In this document: piece after piece, positions 32,344 to 50,266 of the stretch
How positions within the stretch are numbered: position 1 is the stretch's first letter
How the letters are laid out: every line of letters starts with the position of its first letter
DNA from: Dictyophora rubrovolvata
Lineage: Eukaryota > Basidiomycota > Agaricomycetes > Phallales > Phallaceae
DNA length: 64,000 nt
Direction: 5' to 3'
Assembly (NCBI GenBank): GCA_029959195.1
Contig: CP114117.1
Location: 3,224,001 to 3,288,000 of the forward strand
Position numbers and translations under genes: made by a program
The notes under the pieces: generated by a model
The model's database searches: none
Told to the model about the DNA's origin: nothing
The model's input: only the letters and a program-made list of their open reading frames with translations

Positions 32344-33644
32344 ATGTCCTCTCCGCTGACTCTCTACACAAGCCCGTCACCCTCAGGCTAGTTTCTTTTC
32401 CTTTAATTCCCTTTCATTTCGTCTCAGGTGATCTTAACGTATTTTTTTACTATCAGCATTATGTGTTCCCGTGGCTCTCGAAGAATTAGACCTCACATGT
32501 ACAGTGCCCAGTCCTTTTTAATTATCGTGGCTTATTACGCATTACACTCTAGATAATGTCAAGACTCTTTCTTTGAAAGACAAAGAACAAAAAGGCGACT
32601 GGTACCTGAAAATCAATCCGAACGGTGCACTGATAATTGGCATCGAGTTCATGGAAGACTGACGTTAATTCGTGTAGGCCGCCTTCCCGCTCTCATCGAT
32701 CATTCCAAAGGGGACTTTTCCGTGTGGGAATCTTCTGCCATTCTTCTATGTAAGTTGTTGATTAAATCTCCCGACATTGCTCTCTCTCAGCCTTGACTCG
32801 TGCTTAATAGACGTTGCGCAACACTTCGATACCGAGCGTAGAATCTCCTATGATCCAGTTGAAGAACCCAAGTTATACAGCGAACAACTCCAATGGATTT
32901 TTTTCTCACATGGTGGACTCGCACCAATGTAAGTAGATTGAAAACCTTTAAAGAATGGGTACAACCGAAATTTTTTTCTCATAGGCAAGGCCAAGCGTGA
33001 GGTTTAATTAGGATAAGTACTGGGTAAAATGTACTAAGCGATTCATAGCGGTCATTTTACACGTTTGGCCCCAGAAGATATTCCATATGCTATCAAACGT
33101 TATCAGGTATGATTAGTATTTGTCTGGAGAACAAAATTAACTTTCATAGGATGAAGCAAGACGTCTATACGTCGTTCTTGAAGAACGCTTGAAGGGTCGC
33201 GAATGGCTCGTCGGCCCACACTATAGCTTGGCTGACATCAAAGCTTTGTGAGTTTTGACCTTTCCATTATAGGACCCCCCCCCTCTTATAAATATTAAAT
33301 ATTCAAAGCCCGTGGTACGTACCTACAAGCCATAGGTCATCATCCTTTTCCAAAAAGTGTTGAATTATGGTAAAGGGTTCGTGCTGCCTTGTTTAGTGCC
33401 GAGATCGACCTCGAGGAATATCCGAATCTGGATAACTGGCTCGGGCGAATAATGGCCCGCCCGAAGACTTACAAGGGAGCTGGGGTTCCCGGACGCACGG
33501 ATTATGATGCGTAAGTTCAATTTATCACTGTGTCGCTGTGAAAGATACATAGCACTGACTTTCCCCTTCAGGATGGCTAAACAGCCGAAGGAAGAGACCA
33601 GAGCCTTTGGTGCGGCTACTTTCGGTTTCAAGAAGGTTGATTAA
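32344..33644 (+). CDS. Glutathione S-transferase (Ure2/GstA-like)
   Basis: Multi-exon gene (about nine exons, some very short). Exon 1 gives MSSPLTLYTSPSPSG. The thioredoxin-fold half continues with LCVPVALEELDLT, KINPNGRLPALIDH and VWESSAILLYVAQHF. The cis-Pro (RLPAL) and the ES pair that binds the gamma-glutamyl end of glutathione are present. The helical half holds YSEQLQWIFFSHGGLAPMQG, GREWLVGPHYSLADIKAF and, after a micro-exon that is not certain, EIDLEEYPNLDNWLGRIMAR, ending FGFKKVD. Such enzymes conjugate glutathione to electrophiles in the cytosol. It lies between two aromatic monooxygenases, which fits a detoxification or catabolic group. It converges with the remodeler gene downstream. 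Confidence 0.9.
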
Positions 33645-34226
33645 TTGGGTACTCGTGCGCATTACTTGAAGCTCGAGTTCATACCGTTATGCCATGTAAA
33701 TACAAGTAGTACAAATATGGCCCAGACCCTGACTTGCGTAAAACACAAGGAGGTTCCCTAGCATGATTCCTCGACAGAATCTTAGCACTTAGTTGGAACT
33801 GACTTCTATCCGAAGCCCGAAGGTAAAATAATGTAGTTGAAACAATAAACACCTGAAATGGTCAGAATAAATGCCAAATTACATTGGTGGTGCTGTATTA
33901 TAAATTCTGCAAACGTGAAACGTCCAAATTCAGGCTGGCGGCTGGTCGCGGTATTGGGTAATAATTTCGAGTTGAATTCGAATTCGTCCGCTGAACAGCC
34001 TTTGTGAATAAAATAATATGTATCATGCATAATTATTAGGTATACTGAAGGAATCGACTTCATTCCTGTCATCGACTAAGTCCCGTGCGCCCTCGAAAGG
34101 GAGGTATTTTAGGTGTACAGTAATTATAATGGACAGTAATGCAGAAATACTCTATTCATGCCAACATTCATGCCAAAAAAAAAAACTTGCAATTGTATTA
34201 AACGACAAATTTCCCGAACTCCACTT
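33645..34226. other. Convergent 3' intergenic stretch
   Basis: The 3' flank of the GST and remodeler genes. Nothing is seen except an A-rich run at 34178-34186. Confidence 0.4.
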
Positions 34227-37647
<3,421 letters not shown>

Positions 37648-38984
37648 TCTGGGTATAGGGAGACGTGTTTGAGGTCGGGCGTCAAAAAGAGAGTTTAGTC
37701 AGTGCCACAAACGCGTTACCGTAACGCGAGGACGGGAGTCGCCGAGGACTGTCCGCTACCTATTTCAATACAAAAAAAAATAAAGCACGAACCTAGGAAA
37801 ATTATTTTTCTTTCAACTTGAAGGTTTCGAGAGTTGCCTGCTGCACTGCTCACTGCTGAAGCCTGAAGGAAAACTGGTGCGATCGAGAATCGGAGAGACG
37901 CTTAGAAGTTGGTTGCTTGTGTTGCGTGTCCAGCAAGGAGTAATTTCAGTAATTGCGCAATGGATTATGTACCAAATCAACGCTAATTCAATACCATATT
38001 CAGTACCATCAGCGGGTTAGATGCCAGTAATGACACAATAAAGTCAGGCTAATCAGTACGGAAATGGTACCAAATCGACAGTGACTTTGTACATAATCCG
38101 TTAGCTCAATTAATGGAACTGTTCTTGACTGGGCGTGTGCGTCCGGCTGGAAGGCGAATTTCTGCTCAGATTAGTGTTGTTGGTCGACGTCTTTGGGGCG
38201 CAAAACAGAGGCTCTCGTTCTTTTCGAAGGGATGAGCTTGTCACTGCACGTGGCTATTGCGTAAAGGAATCTCTGTAAAATTCCGATTGTCAATTTTATG
38301 CTGTTTGCCCATACCATCTCACACTACTGACCCTCGGTGGTTCAGCTGTCAACAGGACATGCGCAGAAATCAAAATTGGGAAAACTTGAAGGTAGCGTCA
38401 CCGTTCGATGAGGAGTTGTGTCAAGCTACTCATCCGGCGAACTTGAACTCACTTAAGTATGTACGTTGCTGTCTTTCCGTGCTCCAATGAGAAAGGTTCT
38501 CTTTCTTGTACATTCATTTAAGCGAAACAAGCAACACGGTGATGTAAATACTCCCCGCCGAGACGTCGTTGATGGAACATCCGGAAGGACATGGCAGATG
38601 AAGTCGTTGAAGGGGTCTAACAGCTGTAGTAGATGGTTAAGGTAATACGGTCGAAATGTACTCCTTATATAAGTAAAGCTCTTGCATTATGTTAACAAAG
38701 AAAATTCAGTACAAAGGAACAGGAATAAGCGGACCCGGGAGGTGCCATTCAACCGTGCGCCAAACAAAGGAACGTACATGAAAGAATCATTTGAACGAAA
38801 TCTCAAAGATTGTCATAAAGGAGTTTGAAAAGAATGAAAGGCGGAGTCAACAAAGGATAAGTTTGATCTATGGTGAGCGAGCTGAATCAATTAAGCGAAG
38901 TGACTTGGGAGATAATCATCCTTAACCCGGCCCATAACGGCGGGACTTTTAATTATTGTTGTGCATTTGATATTCGGGTAAGAT
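37648..38984. other. Intergenic stretch
   Basis: 5' flank of the remodeler and 3' flank of FMO-2. 37960-38100 contains a weak inverted pair around ACATAATCC / GGATTATGTACC (about 37962-37973 and 38090-38100). No coding signal is supported. Confidence 0.4.
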
Positions 38985-40710
38985 TCAAGTTATTGGGGTA
39001 AAAACCTCCTGTTCTACCAATAGATTCACCGCGCTTTCAACGTCAACGTCTAAATCATGATGCCATACGAACGACCACATATCTTGCAAATCAGTCCGAA
39101 CATCCGCCTGCTCACCACCACTCGGACCGCAACATTCATATATCTCCCCAGCGTCCCCGCTTCGTCTTAAAACTTTATTTGCACGCGGTCGTCGTACATA
39201 ATCGTAGGCTTTCAAAACCGACTAATAACGAAGGTAAATAAGTTTTTGCACAGATCACAATGCAAGGTAAAGCCACGTTACTTCGACATTCGATTTTGCA
39301 GTCTGTGGGTGCGAGAGTAATCTAGATAAGATATACGCGTCTTCTATGGCTTGGCCGGCTCCGGCTCCGAGATGGGGAAGCATGGCGTGTGCCTTTGAGA
39401 ATCAAGGTTTTGACACGAGAACAACGATCCTAAGATAGGGTTACATACAGCGTCTCCTAACACCGCGATTTTTCCATTGACAAATGTTTCCAAAGGAGGG
39501 TCTAGCATGTGAAGAAACCACTTATTTGTATTAGTTATATTCTATAAACGGGATGAATTTCATATACGACAAGATATATTTATTGGCACATACGCTCAGT
39601 AATTCTGTAACTTGGGGTCCCCAGCCTTCAAAGTGAGATAGCATCTCATCTTGAGTAGCTGGTACAACCCAAGCTTGCCCGGGTTGGGGACCTCCTAACT
39701 TCCCAGCTGGTGTTCTGTCCGTTGAAAAAACAACCACGTTCACCTAAACACTTTTCAGCAATAAAATCACGGAAAATGATAGCAAATGCACAGTTTTTCC
39801 ACCATTGATGGGAAAGACGATAAGATGCTATAGCTGAGTAAGCTTGTGCGCACATAGTGGGAACGCGAGGGAAATAATATACTCGATGTGGTCCAACATA
39901 CGCATGTGGTCGTTCCTTTATCGTGGGACCCATGGCTTTTACACCAGCCTCAATGGGAATAAGACCTCGAAACGCGATAGTCCGAGTAAATTTCGGTTGG
40001 ACAAGCCCGCCCGCTACAGCAGTTCGAATGACGCTCCTGATACCATCGCATCCAATCACTATATCTGCCATGTGAGAAGTACCGTCTTCAAAAAGAGCCG
40101 TCACGGCACCCTCGCCGGCAGCATCATTATCATCTGCTAAAACTTTCACGCACTTCTTTCTGAAATGGGCGACGTCCGGTGGAAAAAGTTTGACCAGAGC
40201 ATCCAAGAAACGAGCGCGGTGGACTCCTAATCCAAGGTCTCTGCCATCGATTCCGGGATACTAGATTCGAAAGTTTGAAGTTAAGAATCGATGTTTGTAG
40301 AGAAAAAAGGAAAGCGCTTAACATCATATATGATATTATGGTCCGGAAGCCCAGACAAAAATAAAAAAGTGCGCATTGCGAGAGGCTCGTCCGCAATATG
40401 AAGGACTTGGTCCAGAATGCCAAGCTTACGCAGTACTTGTATGCCATTGGGACCTTTCATACAACTCTGAATTTTAGCCATATAGAAACGTCTTTGGTAT
40501 GTCGAATATACCGATTCCTACACCCGCCCCAATTTCCTCAAACTTTTCCTAGATAATAAATGTTAGTACAATTCACAATGAACGCCGAGCAAAATCACAG
40601 ACAGCCTGCTCAAAGATGTCAACTGTGATTCCGCTTCGAAGAAGGGCAATAGCGAGACATAAGCCTCCCATTCCACCGCCAATGATTGCAACCTTCAGCT
40701 TTGAGCTCAT
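38985..40710 (-). CDS. FAD-dependent aromatic monooxygenase, salicylate-hydroxylase-like (FMO-2)
   Basis: Inverted paralog of FMO-1 with the same exon plan. The ATG at 40710 gives MSSKLKVAIIGGGMGGLCLA. The micro-exon EKFEEIGAGVGIG, the long exon with VIGCDGIRSVIRTAV and GLIPIEAGVKAMGPTIKERP, the 42-bp exon HLIVFPINGGKT, VNVVVFSTDRTPAGKLGGPQ, AHAMLPHLGAGAGQA and the last exon (SFVWHHDLDVDVES) all match position for position. Frames and splice sites appear intact. The C-terminus is shorter than in FMO-1 (ends VFTPIT). Divergence is moderate, so both copies have probably been kept by selection. The substrate is unknown and may differ between copies. Confidence 0.9.
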
Positions 40711-42234
40711 GTCGGATTGTTTCAGATGGATATAATAAAGTCAAGAAGGTATTGAACACGTGCAGGTTTGTTCACCGATTTTACCCATCGTTATTTTGAG
40801 CGAGACTCTGATGGCGTCATTTCCTGTATTTAGCGCCCCTCCCCAATTGCGTACGACACTGAAGCCATTCAATGCTTGTTCAACGCAGCCAATTATCATG
40901 ACATACACTGGCATAAGTCACTGGTTATCCTTGATTCCCATCTCTCGTTTTGCCAGGCTTACAGGTCCGTTTTGGAACGTGCAAAGGGATAAAGATATAT
41001 TGATGCATGATTATTTTTCATACCCTTGGCATAGATTGCGTACGACAAGATTATGTAGCAAGGTTTCCAGTCTGTAGGGTGATTTGTTTATACACAATCA
41101 CCTATCGTTGTGTTAAAATGACCCGTCACGCGTCACTTCTTACAGAGCTGTCTTTGATACCCACTTTTCGTCTCCACTTGTCGTCTCTACCAAGAGCAGC
41201 GACCGTGTATGATATACAATATCTCATCTCCATTCTTAAAGTTCCACGGGCCATTTGCCCTGTGACTCCAAGAGTGCACTCATTATCAAAGAGTCATGTA
41301 TACCTTGTGCTTCTCCAGCTGAAGTTAGAAAGTAAATGTGTACTAAACGCGATGTGACACCTGGACCACGTGATATGTTTGTCACGGACGCGACGCGCGT
41401 ACGTCAGTACTCAATCAGTACTCTTAATAAACTTTCTTTAAAGACTTCCACACATCTAGAATGTGCTCAGCTGACAATATGAATACCAATCCTCTCCATG
41501 TCCTAGCAACAATTCAAACAAATACGAGGCCCAAATGGCCATAGAATGTAAAAACCACCTCGATTCATATCTGCGGTAGCTCGCGCTTGAGTTTTGACAC
41601 CGTGACTCAATCTGAGAAGCCTCAAAACCCCGCATGCGAGTTCACGGGAGTTAGACATATCCATTCCACAACGGGCAGGACAAAAAATCGTTCTTCGATA
41701 CCGTATCTCACCACGTCGCCCTTTCAAAAAGGAGTGCAGCATTTGGGCTAAAGTGAAGAGCTTCCTAATTTATTGACAATCAACTTACAGTTTTCTCAGC
41801 GTTTAATCCCAATGTATTCGTATATAATAATCTGGATTCTACCTTTCACGAGCCTCACTGTTATCACAAAGCCAAGGGCACCTGAGTCAGATGCCTTTGT
41901 TTTTTGTTGGCCACAAATATCATCGCTATCAATCAGAATGAGGGATACAACGGAATGTACTAGTACTGCGACAATGGAACGATATCGGATGCAATCTGGA
42001 ATCGGATCCAGTTCTTTGTCTCAAGTGTCTACGCAGACAATCTACGCCCATTAACCGTCCTTCCCATTGACTGTGCCTCCCTTTGATCGTTATTCCCTTT
42101 GATCGCCATTCTCATCGAAATATGACCGTTTATCTTCACTTTAAGATGATATAAAAAGCCACGGTCATACTCTGTCTTCGCTCAGTAATTTCCACCCTTT
42201 TGAGCAATCCAAAACTTGAATCACTGAAAACAAG
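40711..42234. other. Intergenic stretch
   Basis: No supported gene; the small frames at 40760-41357 and 41503-41742 lack motifs. A TATAAAAA box at 42150-42157 belongs to the next gene. Confidence 0.4.
42150..42157 (+). promoter_or_regulatory. TATA box of the orphan gene at 42235
   Basis: TATAAAAA 85 bp upstream of the ATG, at a normal distance for a fungal gene with a short 5' leader. Confidence 0.6.
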
Positions 42235-43107
42235 ATGAAATCCACTTTGACTAACTCAAGGGTTAGCACCAGAGGCGTCGACGAGGAACCACTTACAGAC
42301 GATGAGAATGAAACACTCATAGTCACCACAGGGGCAACCGGGCCGGAAGCTCCCATCAAAGTTTTCTTTCTTCTTTTTGTGGAGCTTTTGTTTTCGAAGT
42401 AGTTGGACCTAGTCCATCAATTTTGGTCTCATCAAAGTTAGTTTCAATCTAAACTCGAAATCTGGGTCCATCTAATTGTTTCTTTAGCTTCCAGAATACT
42501 TGATGGGACGCTGGTCAGCCGTGGTCGGAGACGGCCGTCAATTGGGGACTTTACGGCGAGTAGTATGGGATATGATGAATCCTGAGACCGGCTGTCCTTA
42601 CATGACGATATACACGCCGTCGGAAGAGGAGCCGAAAGTGATGGAAGAGTTCGACATTACTGTTTTTGAGGATGCTATGAACAATCAGTATGTTTTTGCC
42701 ACAGAAGAGGACAACGACAACGAGGATGGAGAAGAAGAGGCTGAAGGGAAAGAATCAAATGGCGATGAGGCATCGCGTGTCAGTGAGTCCTGAATTGATT
42801 TGTTCTACTAGGGAGATTCTCATACTTGTTTTCCATCCCCCTCAGAACACAAGGTCCTATCAGGAAGAGTAACGAGCAGTGTCACCGCGAAGTCCACGTA
42901 TGACGCCGCTTACAGTATGCCAATGAAGGAGCGCTACGAAGCAGCCAAACCACAGAGGCATATAGAGGTAGTCAATTATCGGGAGGGAATTAGACTCACG
43001 ATGCGTGATGCCGCATTCGTCGGCGCAGGACTGGTTCAGTACCGCGATTGTGAGTTGTGTTATTTTATTTTCTTTCTCCCTCGATGCTCAACATTTGCAT
43101 CGTAGAA
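42235..43107 (+). CDS. Small acidic protein of unknown function
   Basis: Three or four exons: 42235-42359 or close by (MKSTLTNSRVSTRGVDEEPL ... ATGPEAPIK), 42488-42780 (LPEYLMGRWSAVVGDGRQLG ... ending in a Glu/Asp-rich run) and 42848-43049 (HKVLSGRVTSSVTAKSTYDA ... LRDAAFVGAG-type end). The final stop may be formed across a last intron (43106-43107) or by read-through to 43105. The first donor (GTTTTC) is weak. No domain is recognised, and there is no signal peptide. A TATA box precedes it. The family may be orphan; that it is a gene rests on the promoter, frame continuity and acceptable splice sites. Confidence 0.5.
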
Positions 43108-43757
43108 TTTGAAGAAATAAAAGCTTGCGAAAAGGTCGGGTGACCCTAGTGTTTGGAGAAAAACCCTCTTGGACATTTTAGTTAAATAGTATGAGGGGAA
43201 TGGATGTTCATGAAACTCCTAGACAAAAATAGTTTTGACGACGATGACATTTGTTTAGCATGTATTGAGTACAATGAAAAGATGGGCCTACGTGAAAGTG
43301 TAGTACAGTCCGTGATTTCAACCTAACTCTGAGAAACCCGCCAATGGTTGAATATCAAATCAAATCAAATCCTATGTTTGACCCGATTAATTGTGAACCG
43401 CTGAGGTTTTATTGCTCGCTCACTACAACATTGTCATTAAGAAATGTGGCCCAGAAGGCTGCCCGTGGGGTGTGACAGCCTGAAAAACGTGAAGCGAGGG
43501 GCATTACATAAAATTTAGACTCCGCGTGCGAACTGTAGAATAACTTTTCTCGTTTGCCCTCCGCCCACTTCATCCTCCAACCCCCACCATCTTCCCCGTG
43601 TCACTCTCACCACTCCCTCACATAACGTGTAAGTCTCCTTTTGTCCAAATTTAAAAGCAGCGAATCACGCGTTTTTCTCCCATTTCGCTATCGCGTTTTT
43701 TTCCTATCTTCGTTTTTCTGAGCCACGTGTTGTTGACGCCTTTTTTTGTCTGCCAGC
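43108..43757. promoter_or_regulatory. Beta-tubulin upstream region
   Basis: No gene. A strongly pyrimidine-rich tract (about 43555-43625) lies 130-200 bp before the ATG, as is usual for highly expressed fungal genes. No clear TATA box. Confidence 0.45.
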
Positions 43758-45908
<2,151 letters not shown>

Positions 45909-47098
45909 AGAAAAGTATAAACCTGAAAAGATACACGGGAAAAAACAGATGCATTAGAACGTTTTATATACCTTTGGCTTATTTTTTTCCTTCTCTTTTT
46001 CTTCATTTTTCTTCATGCTGCTACCTTTCGAATGATATCCTAGTCCCAACATCTATATTATTCCGTCCGAAAAAAAGAATAAAAAGGATACTCCGCTGAA
46101 TACAATCAAATACGATCGATCGTATGGGATTCTCTCTCTTTTTGTTTGAAAACAAATTGTGTTTCCTTTTTTTGCTTTCAGTTTGTTATACTAACGATGA
46201 TGATGAAATTTGCATGTTCTCCCGTCCTTTTCTGTCTTAACCTTATCCTCCCAATTTTGAAGCAATTTGCAATGATAGCATTTCGTCTTATCGTACTCTT
46301 TCTTTCACAACTTAGATTATACCGTTTAATATCATCATCAAGTTGGATAATAAGACTCTTTGGCATACCGTTGGGTTTAAATGGCTGGCTTCCATTGCAT
46401 ATGTTTTCTCGGGAACAAAAAGCGAGGAAATGGTGTGACGCGTAAAGTCACTTCGGAGGTAATTCGGCAGTTGCTCGTTTCTCCTCCCCAGTCTTCAGAT
46501 GTCATGCATTCATGGTTCCCATCAAGTGCTATAGAAAAGAACATCATTTTTCTAAATGATTTTTTTTTTTTCTAATGGGTTTCAAGTGTAGCTATTTTAT
46601 GCTATCCCGATACGATGTCGGATTCTCGTCTCTAACAGTTGCTGATAGTACTATTGGCGAACGTCGGTGAAAAGAGCTTTTTCCAAAGTCACTTCTGTGC
46701 CATATGTGTTCAGGAATTATGTCAATTAGACCCGTCCATTCTCTTCTCTCTCCTTTTCGCATCTCCTAAACACCCTTGTGATTTCATGGGAAAATTAAAA
46801 AACGAGCGCGTGAGTGTGTGTGTAGTGCCACAGTGGACAAAAAAATCACGAGCCATTTTCTCATTTTTCTCCGTTTTGTCAAGTTTGCTTTTGTATATAT
46901 GAAACGTGGATGATATGATGGGTTTTCAGAGGCGAAACCCACGTGTATCATGTGGTTTCAAGAATCAAATGTTGCGACGGTTAGGGATTGGAACGCTGCG
47001 GGACAGCGTATTATAAAAGAAGCAAAAATGGCGAGTTCTCAGCTTTCTCCACCCGAGCCATTTTTTTCGAGTCTGAATTCCACTACTAGTGACGAAAA
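45909..47098. other. Beta-tubulin 3' flank and lipase 5' flank
   Basis: AT- and T-rich 3' flank with no supported gene. A TATA box stands at 47012-47018. Confidence 0.45.
47012..47018 (+). promoter_or_regulatory. TATA box of the lipase gene
   Basis: TATAAAA 81 bp upstream of the lipase ATG. Confidence 0.6.
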
Positions 47099-48624
47099 AT
47101 GACTACCCTCTCCTTCCTTCTCTCAGCACTGCACCTATTATCACTCATCGCATGTGCCAGTTCATATCCTTCCGGAATCCAAAAGCGTGACGATGACGCA
47201 ATCTCCCAAGACCTTTTCAACAATCTCGATATGTTCATGAAGTATGCTAGCAGCGCGTATTCATTAATCTGTCCGAGTCCACTCGGGAATACTCTGATCA
47301 CCACGGTAACATAATTTGTTCTCCCCGAAATTAAATTTTGATGGTATTTTTTAAAGTTCAATAACGAAGTGACAAGCACACAGGGATTTCTTGCTAGAGA
47401 TGATACCAATCAACTTCTAGTCGTCGCTTTTCGGGGAAGTGAACAGCTCGAAGGTCCGTTTTAAAAATTTGTGGAATGTGGAATGGCAAAAATTAAGACT
47501 TATAATCTGTAGATTTTATCGTGGACGCTAATATTGAATTGATTGCATTCGAGTCTCAAGGAGGTCGCTATCCCTCTTATTATTTAATAGCGTCATTGTC
47601 TCCATCGATTGAAGCTCTCCCTTTTATTAGTGACTGCTCCAGGAGCATCCGTGCACGCCGGCTTTCTAACCGCGTAAAACTACATTCTTTAATTATTCTG
47701 CAGTTTTCTGAAGCAAAACCCCTTTCAAAAAAAACAGATATAACTCCGTCGCAAGTGATGTTATTGCCGCTGTCCAGGAACAATTAGCAGGACCAGCAGC
47801 CGGGTATAGTCTAAGAACGACAGGCCACTCGCTGGGAGCTGCTCTCAGTTCAATTGCGGCCGTATCTTTGAAATTTAATTTCCCGGATGTTCCTGTAAGC
47901 ATAGATCATGAATGTCTATCGTCGTGGTTACATTCATGTTTTATCCCCCTTAGATTCAGGTGAATTTACCCAACGAACTGTTTTTTTCCGCGGGTTTGAG
48001 TTAAACACGAATTAGATGTATACGTACGGTCAGCCGAGAACGGGGAATCCAGCATACGCAACGTACGTACATGCTTGAACTACTAGAATGATGGTCGAGG
48101 ATGCATGCCTAATATTTTCTCATTATTAGGTTAGTGAACGACATGTTTGGAAGTGATGCGTTTCGATGTGAGTCTCTCGTTCTACGCACAAGTTTTGCAT
48201 AAACGTTTTATCTAATTCAGCTGTACATACGACTGACGGTGTCCCTACTATCATCCCTGAAGTACTAGGATATCGTCATCATGCTTTCGGTAATCTCGCC
48301 TCTTTATTATTTTTTTCGTTCCCTAACATATAATATCAGAGTATTGGAACTTTCTCGATCCAGGTATGGCTTGGTTGGGGCTTGGTTCATTCCCTCTTTG
48401 TTAAAAAATAAATAATTTTGTTGGCAGCTTCTCCTGATACAATCAAGATGTGCGATGCAAGCGGCGAAGATCCTACGTGTAGTGACAGTATTCGTACGTT
48501 CTCCCTTCTTTTGCGAACAACAACGCTCACTCAACCCATAAACATAACTAAAGCTTCTGGGGGCATTGATCTCGCCCATCTCACTTACTTTAACCGACTG
48601 GCAGATACACCTTTTTGTACTTGA
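47099..48624 (+). CDS. Secreted class 3 lipase / feruloyl-esterase-like
   Basis: Multi-exon gene starting with a signal peptide (MTTLSFLLSALHLLSLIACA) and a dibasic KR at about residue 28 that could be a propeptide cleavage site. The alpha/beta-hydrolase core follows: LLVVAFRGSEQLED (oxyanion strand), VHAGF, TTGHSLGAALSS (nucleophile Ser in GHSLG), MYTYGQPRTGNPAYA, TTDGVPTIIP (catalytic Asp region) and DLAHLTYF (His). Three C-terminal Cys could form disulphides (MCDASGEDPTC, PFCT). The family hydrolyses triglycerides or feruloyl esters outside the cell; which one cannot be told here. Length, about 300 aa, is typical. The ATG is chosen for the signal peptide and the TATA box 81 bp upstream. 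Confidence 0.9.
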
Positions 48625-49492
48625 CCCAGACTATTTAATATTATAAAACGAAGTCCCTTTGTTTTCACGTGTATCCAGTAAGCCCCTTGTGAAGTTGTGA
48701 TGGTCGCGAAGCAAGAGTATTAATAGCCAGGTAAGGAAGGGAACCACGATCTGCATGGGAATGAGGGTGAATAGTATTAATAGCAAAGTTTCAAAGTCTT
48801 GGAAACGCGATTTATGTAAGACTCAAGGATTGACGTAGAAATTGGACTGGAGGTTAGAATGTTGTATACATTCCTGAATTATAAAAACGGGTTTTCGGAT
48901 TCAACTAAGACCAGAGGAGAAAGAACTTGGAAAATAACAAAGGAGAAGGCTAATGGGGGCTGCAAGTAAATCTCAATATAAAAACCAGAGAAAGAGAGAA
49001 CTAGGTAAAGCCCGAAGGGACTTAGTAGGCAGTTTAAAATGATGCAAGAGGCGAATCTAATAGAAAACTGACCAGACGGAATAGTGTCAGGTCGTGGCGT
49101 CGGTTCCTAGTGCATAATTTCCAATTCATTTTCATCTCGAAAAATATGCATATATTGAAGTCGGGGCATTGTGGAAGCCAAGACACCGTAATTGACGCCA
49201 GTGGTACTAGTTTCATTAAACGCATACACGTGTAGAATCTAGATTCTGATTTCAGAGTAGGGCTGGGAGTATCGTATGCATAACGTTTCATGTGAATTTG
49301 GACCGTATTTTTTAATTTTTCCACGAATATCACATTTCTGCCTCGTGTCTGAATTTTTTTTTAGTGTTAATATCGATATCTCTGATCTGTAGACTAACAA
49401 AACAGCAAGCAGCATTGATTGCAAACACTACAGAAAACTTTTTTCTTTTACTTGAGAACTAGCTTTTTGAACCTATAGATTTAGACAATTTG
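48625..49492. other. Intergenic stretch
   Basis: No supported gene; convergent 3' flanks. Short frames on the minus strand near 49034-49424 lack motifs. Confidence 0.4.
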
Positions 49493-50266
49493 TCAGGAAT
49501 TAGCACTGTACCCAACACTCCACCAAAGAGACGTCGTCGTCGGATGTTCATACGTAAACCTCGAAATCCTAGACCTCGTCCTCCTAATAAACTCTTCATC
49601 GAAATAAGATTCCGCGAGGGGTTTAACACCTCTCTCAACGGCAATACGAAGCAACGCTTTTATATCGGACACATCAGCCGTAACCTTCAAATTGTCAATC
49701 TCGCGGAGGGACTCCCCGTGATGTACCCATCCTTGGAGTTTGTATAGCAGCAAATACGACATCGGAACGCATGGTAAGCCCATGTGGATTTCGATTGTTC
49801 CGCGCGGGACAGGGGTCATGTCTAGTGCGCGCCCGGGGAGGAGAATGTCGACTTTTACACTGATGCGCGACGTGCGCGACGCCGGTGACAGCGACAGTGA
49901 CAGTGGCGACGGCGGGATGCGGTACCACAAGACTTTGTACGTCGCGCGTGGGTTTTTGGAGGGAATGAGATAGAAGCTGGTGTTTTTTGCGACGAGAGCG
50001 TGTTTGAGCTCTTCTTGAGTGCCTGACCAGTTGTGGCAGAGTATATCCAGGTCCTTTGTTTCAACTCGGTTAATAGAATTTAGAGAGCAACGGCCGGGTC
50101 AACCGCGTGTGGAGGTGTGTGGTCGACGTACATTAGGCCATCTTTCACATCCGTTCAGTTTACAAGCCATACTACCTATGAAAGCAGGTTCAACGCGGAG
50201 ACTTTCGAGTGACTTTATAATGTCGAATGCAACGCCGTACATCTGATGGTATGTCGGTGTTGGCAT
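49493..50266 (-). CDS. Nucleotidyltransferase-fold protein of unknown role
   Basis: Two exons, 50266-50132 and 50053-49493, joined in phase: 231 aa, frame intact. The first exon ends FIGSMACKLNGCERWPN and the second starts DLDILCHNW, giving the GS-x11-12-DxD signature of the polymerase-beta-like nucleotidyltransferase fold. A third acidic strand follows (VKVDILLPG). Further on, YLLLYKLQGWVHHG and KVTADVSDIKALLRIA resemble the K-x-x-D-x-x-DL-x-LL helix often seen in minimal nucleotidyltransferases. The family transfers NMP to nucleic acid, protein or small molecules; the acceptor here is unknown. It seems to occur as an agaricomycete protein without a standard name. A TTATATAA element at about 50338-50345 lies some 75 bp upstream of the ATG. 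Confidence 0.7.

Noticed and set aside
37962-38100. Weak inverted pair upstream of the remodeler as a possible MITE
   Set aside because: Only about 10 bp of matching with differences; too short to support an element.
41503-41742. 79-aa minus-strand frame
   Set aside because: No homology clue, no promoter; isolated.
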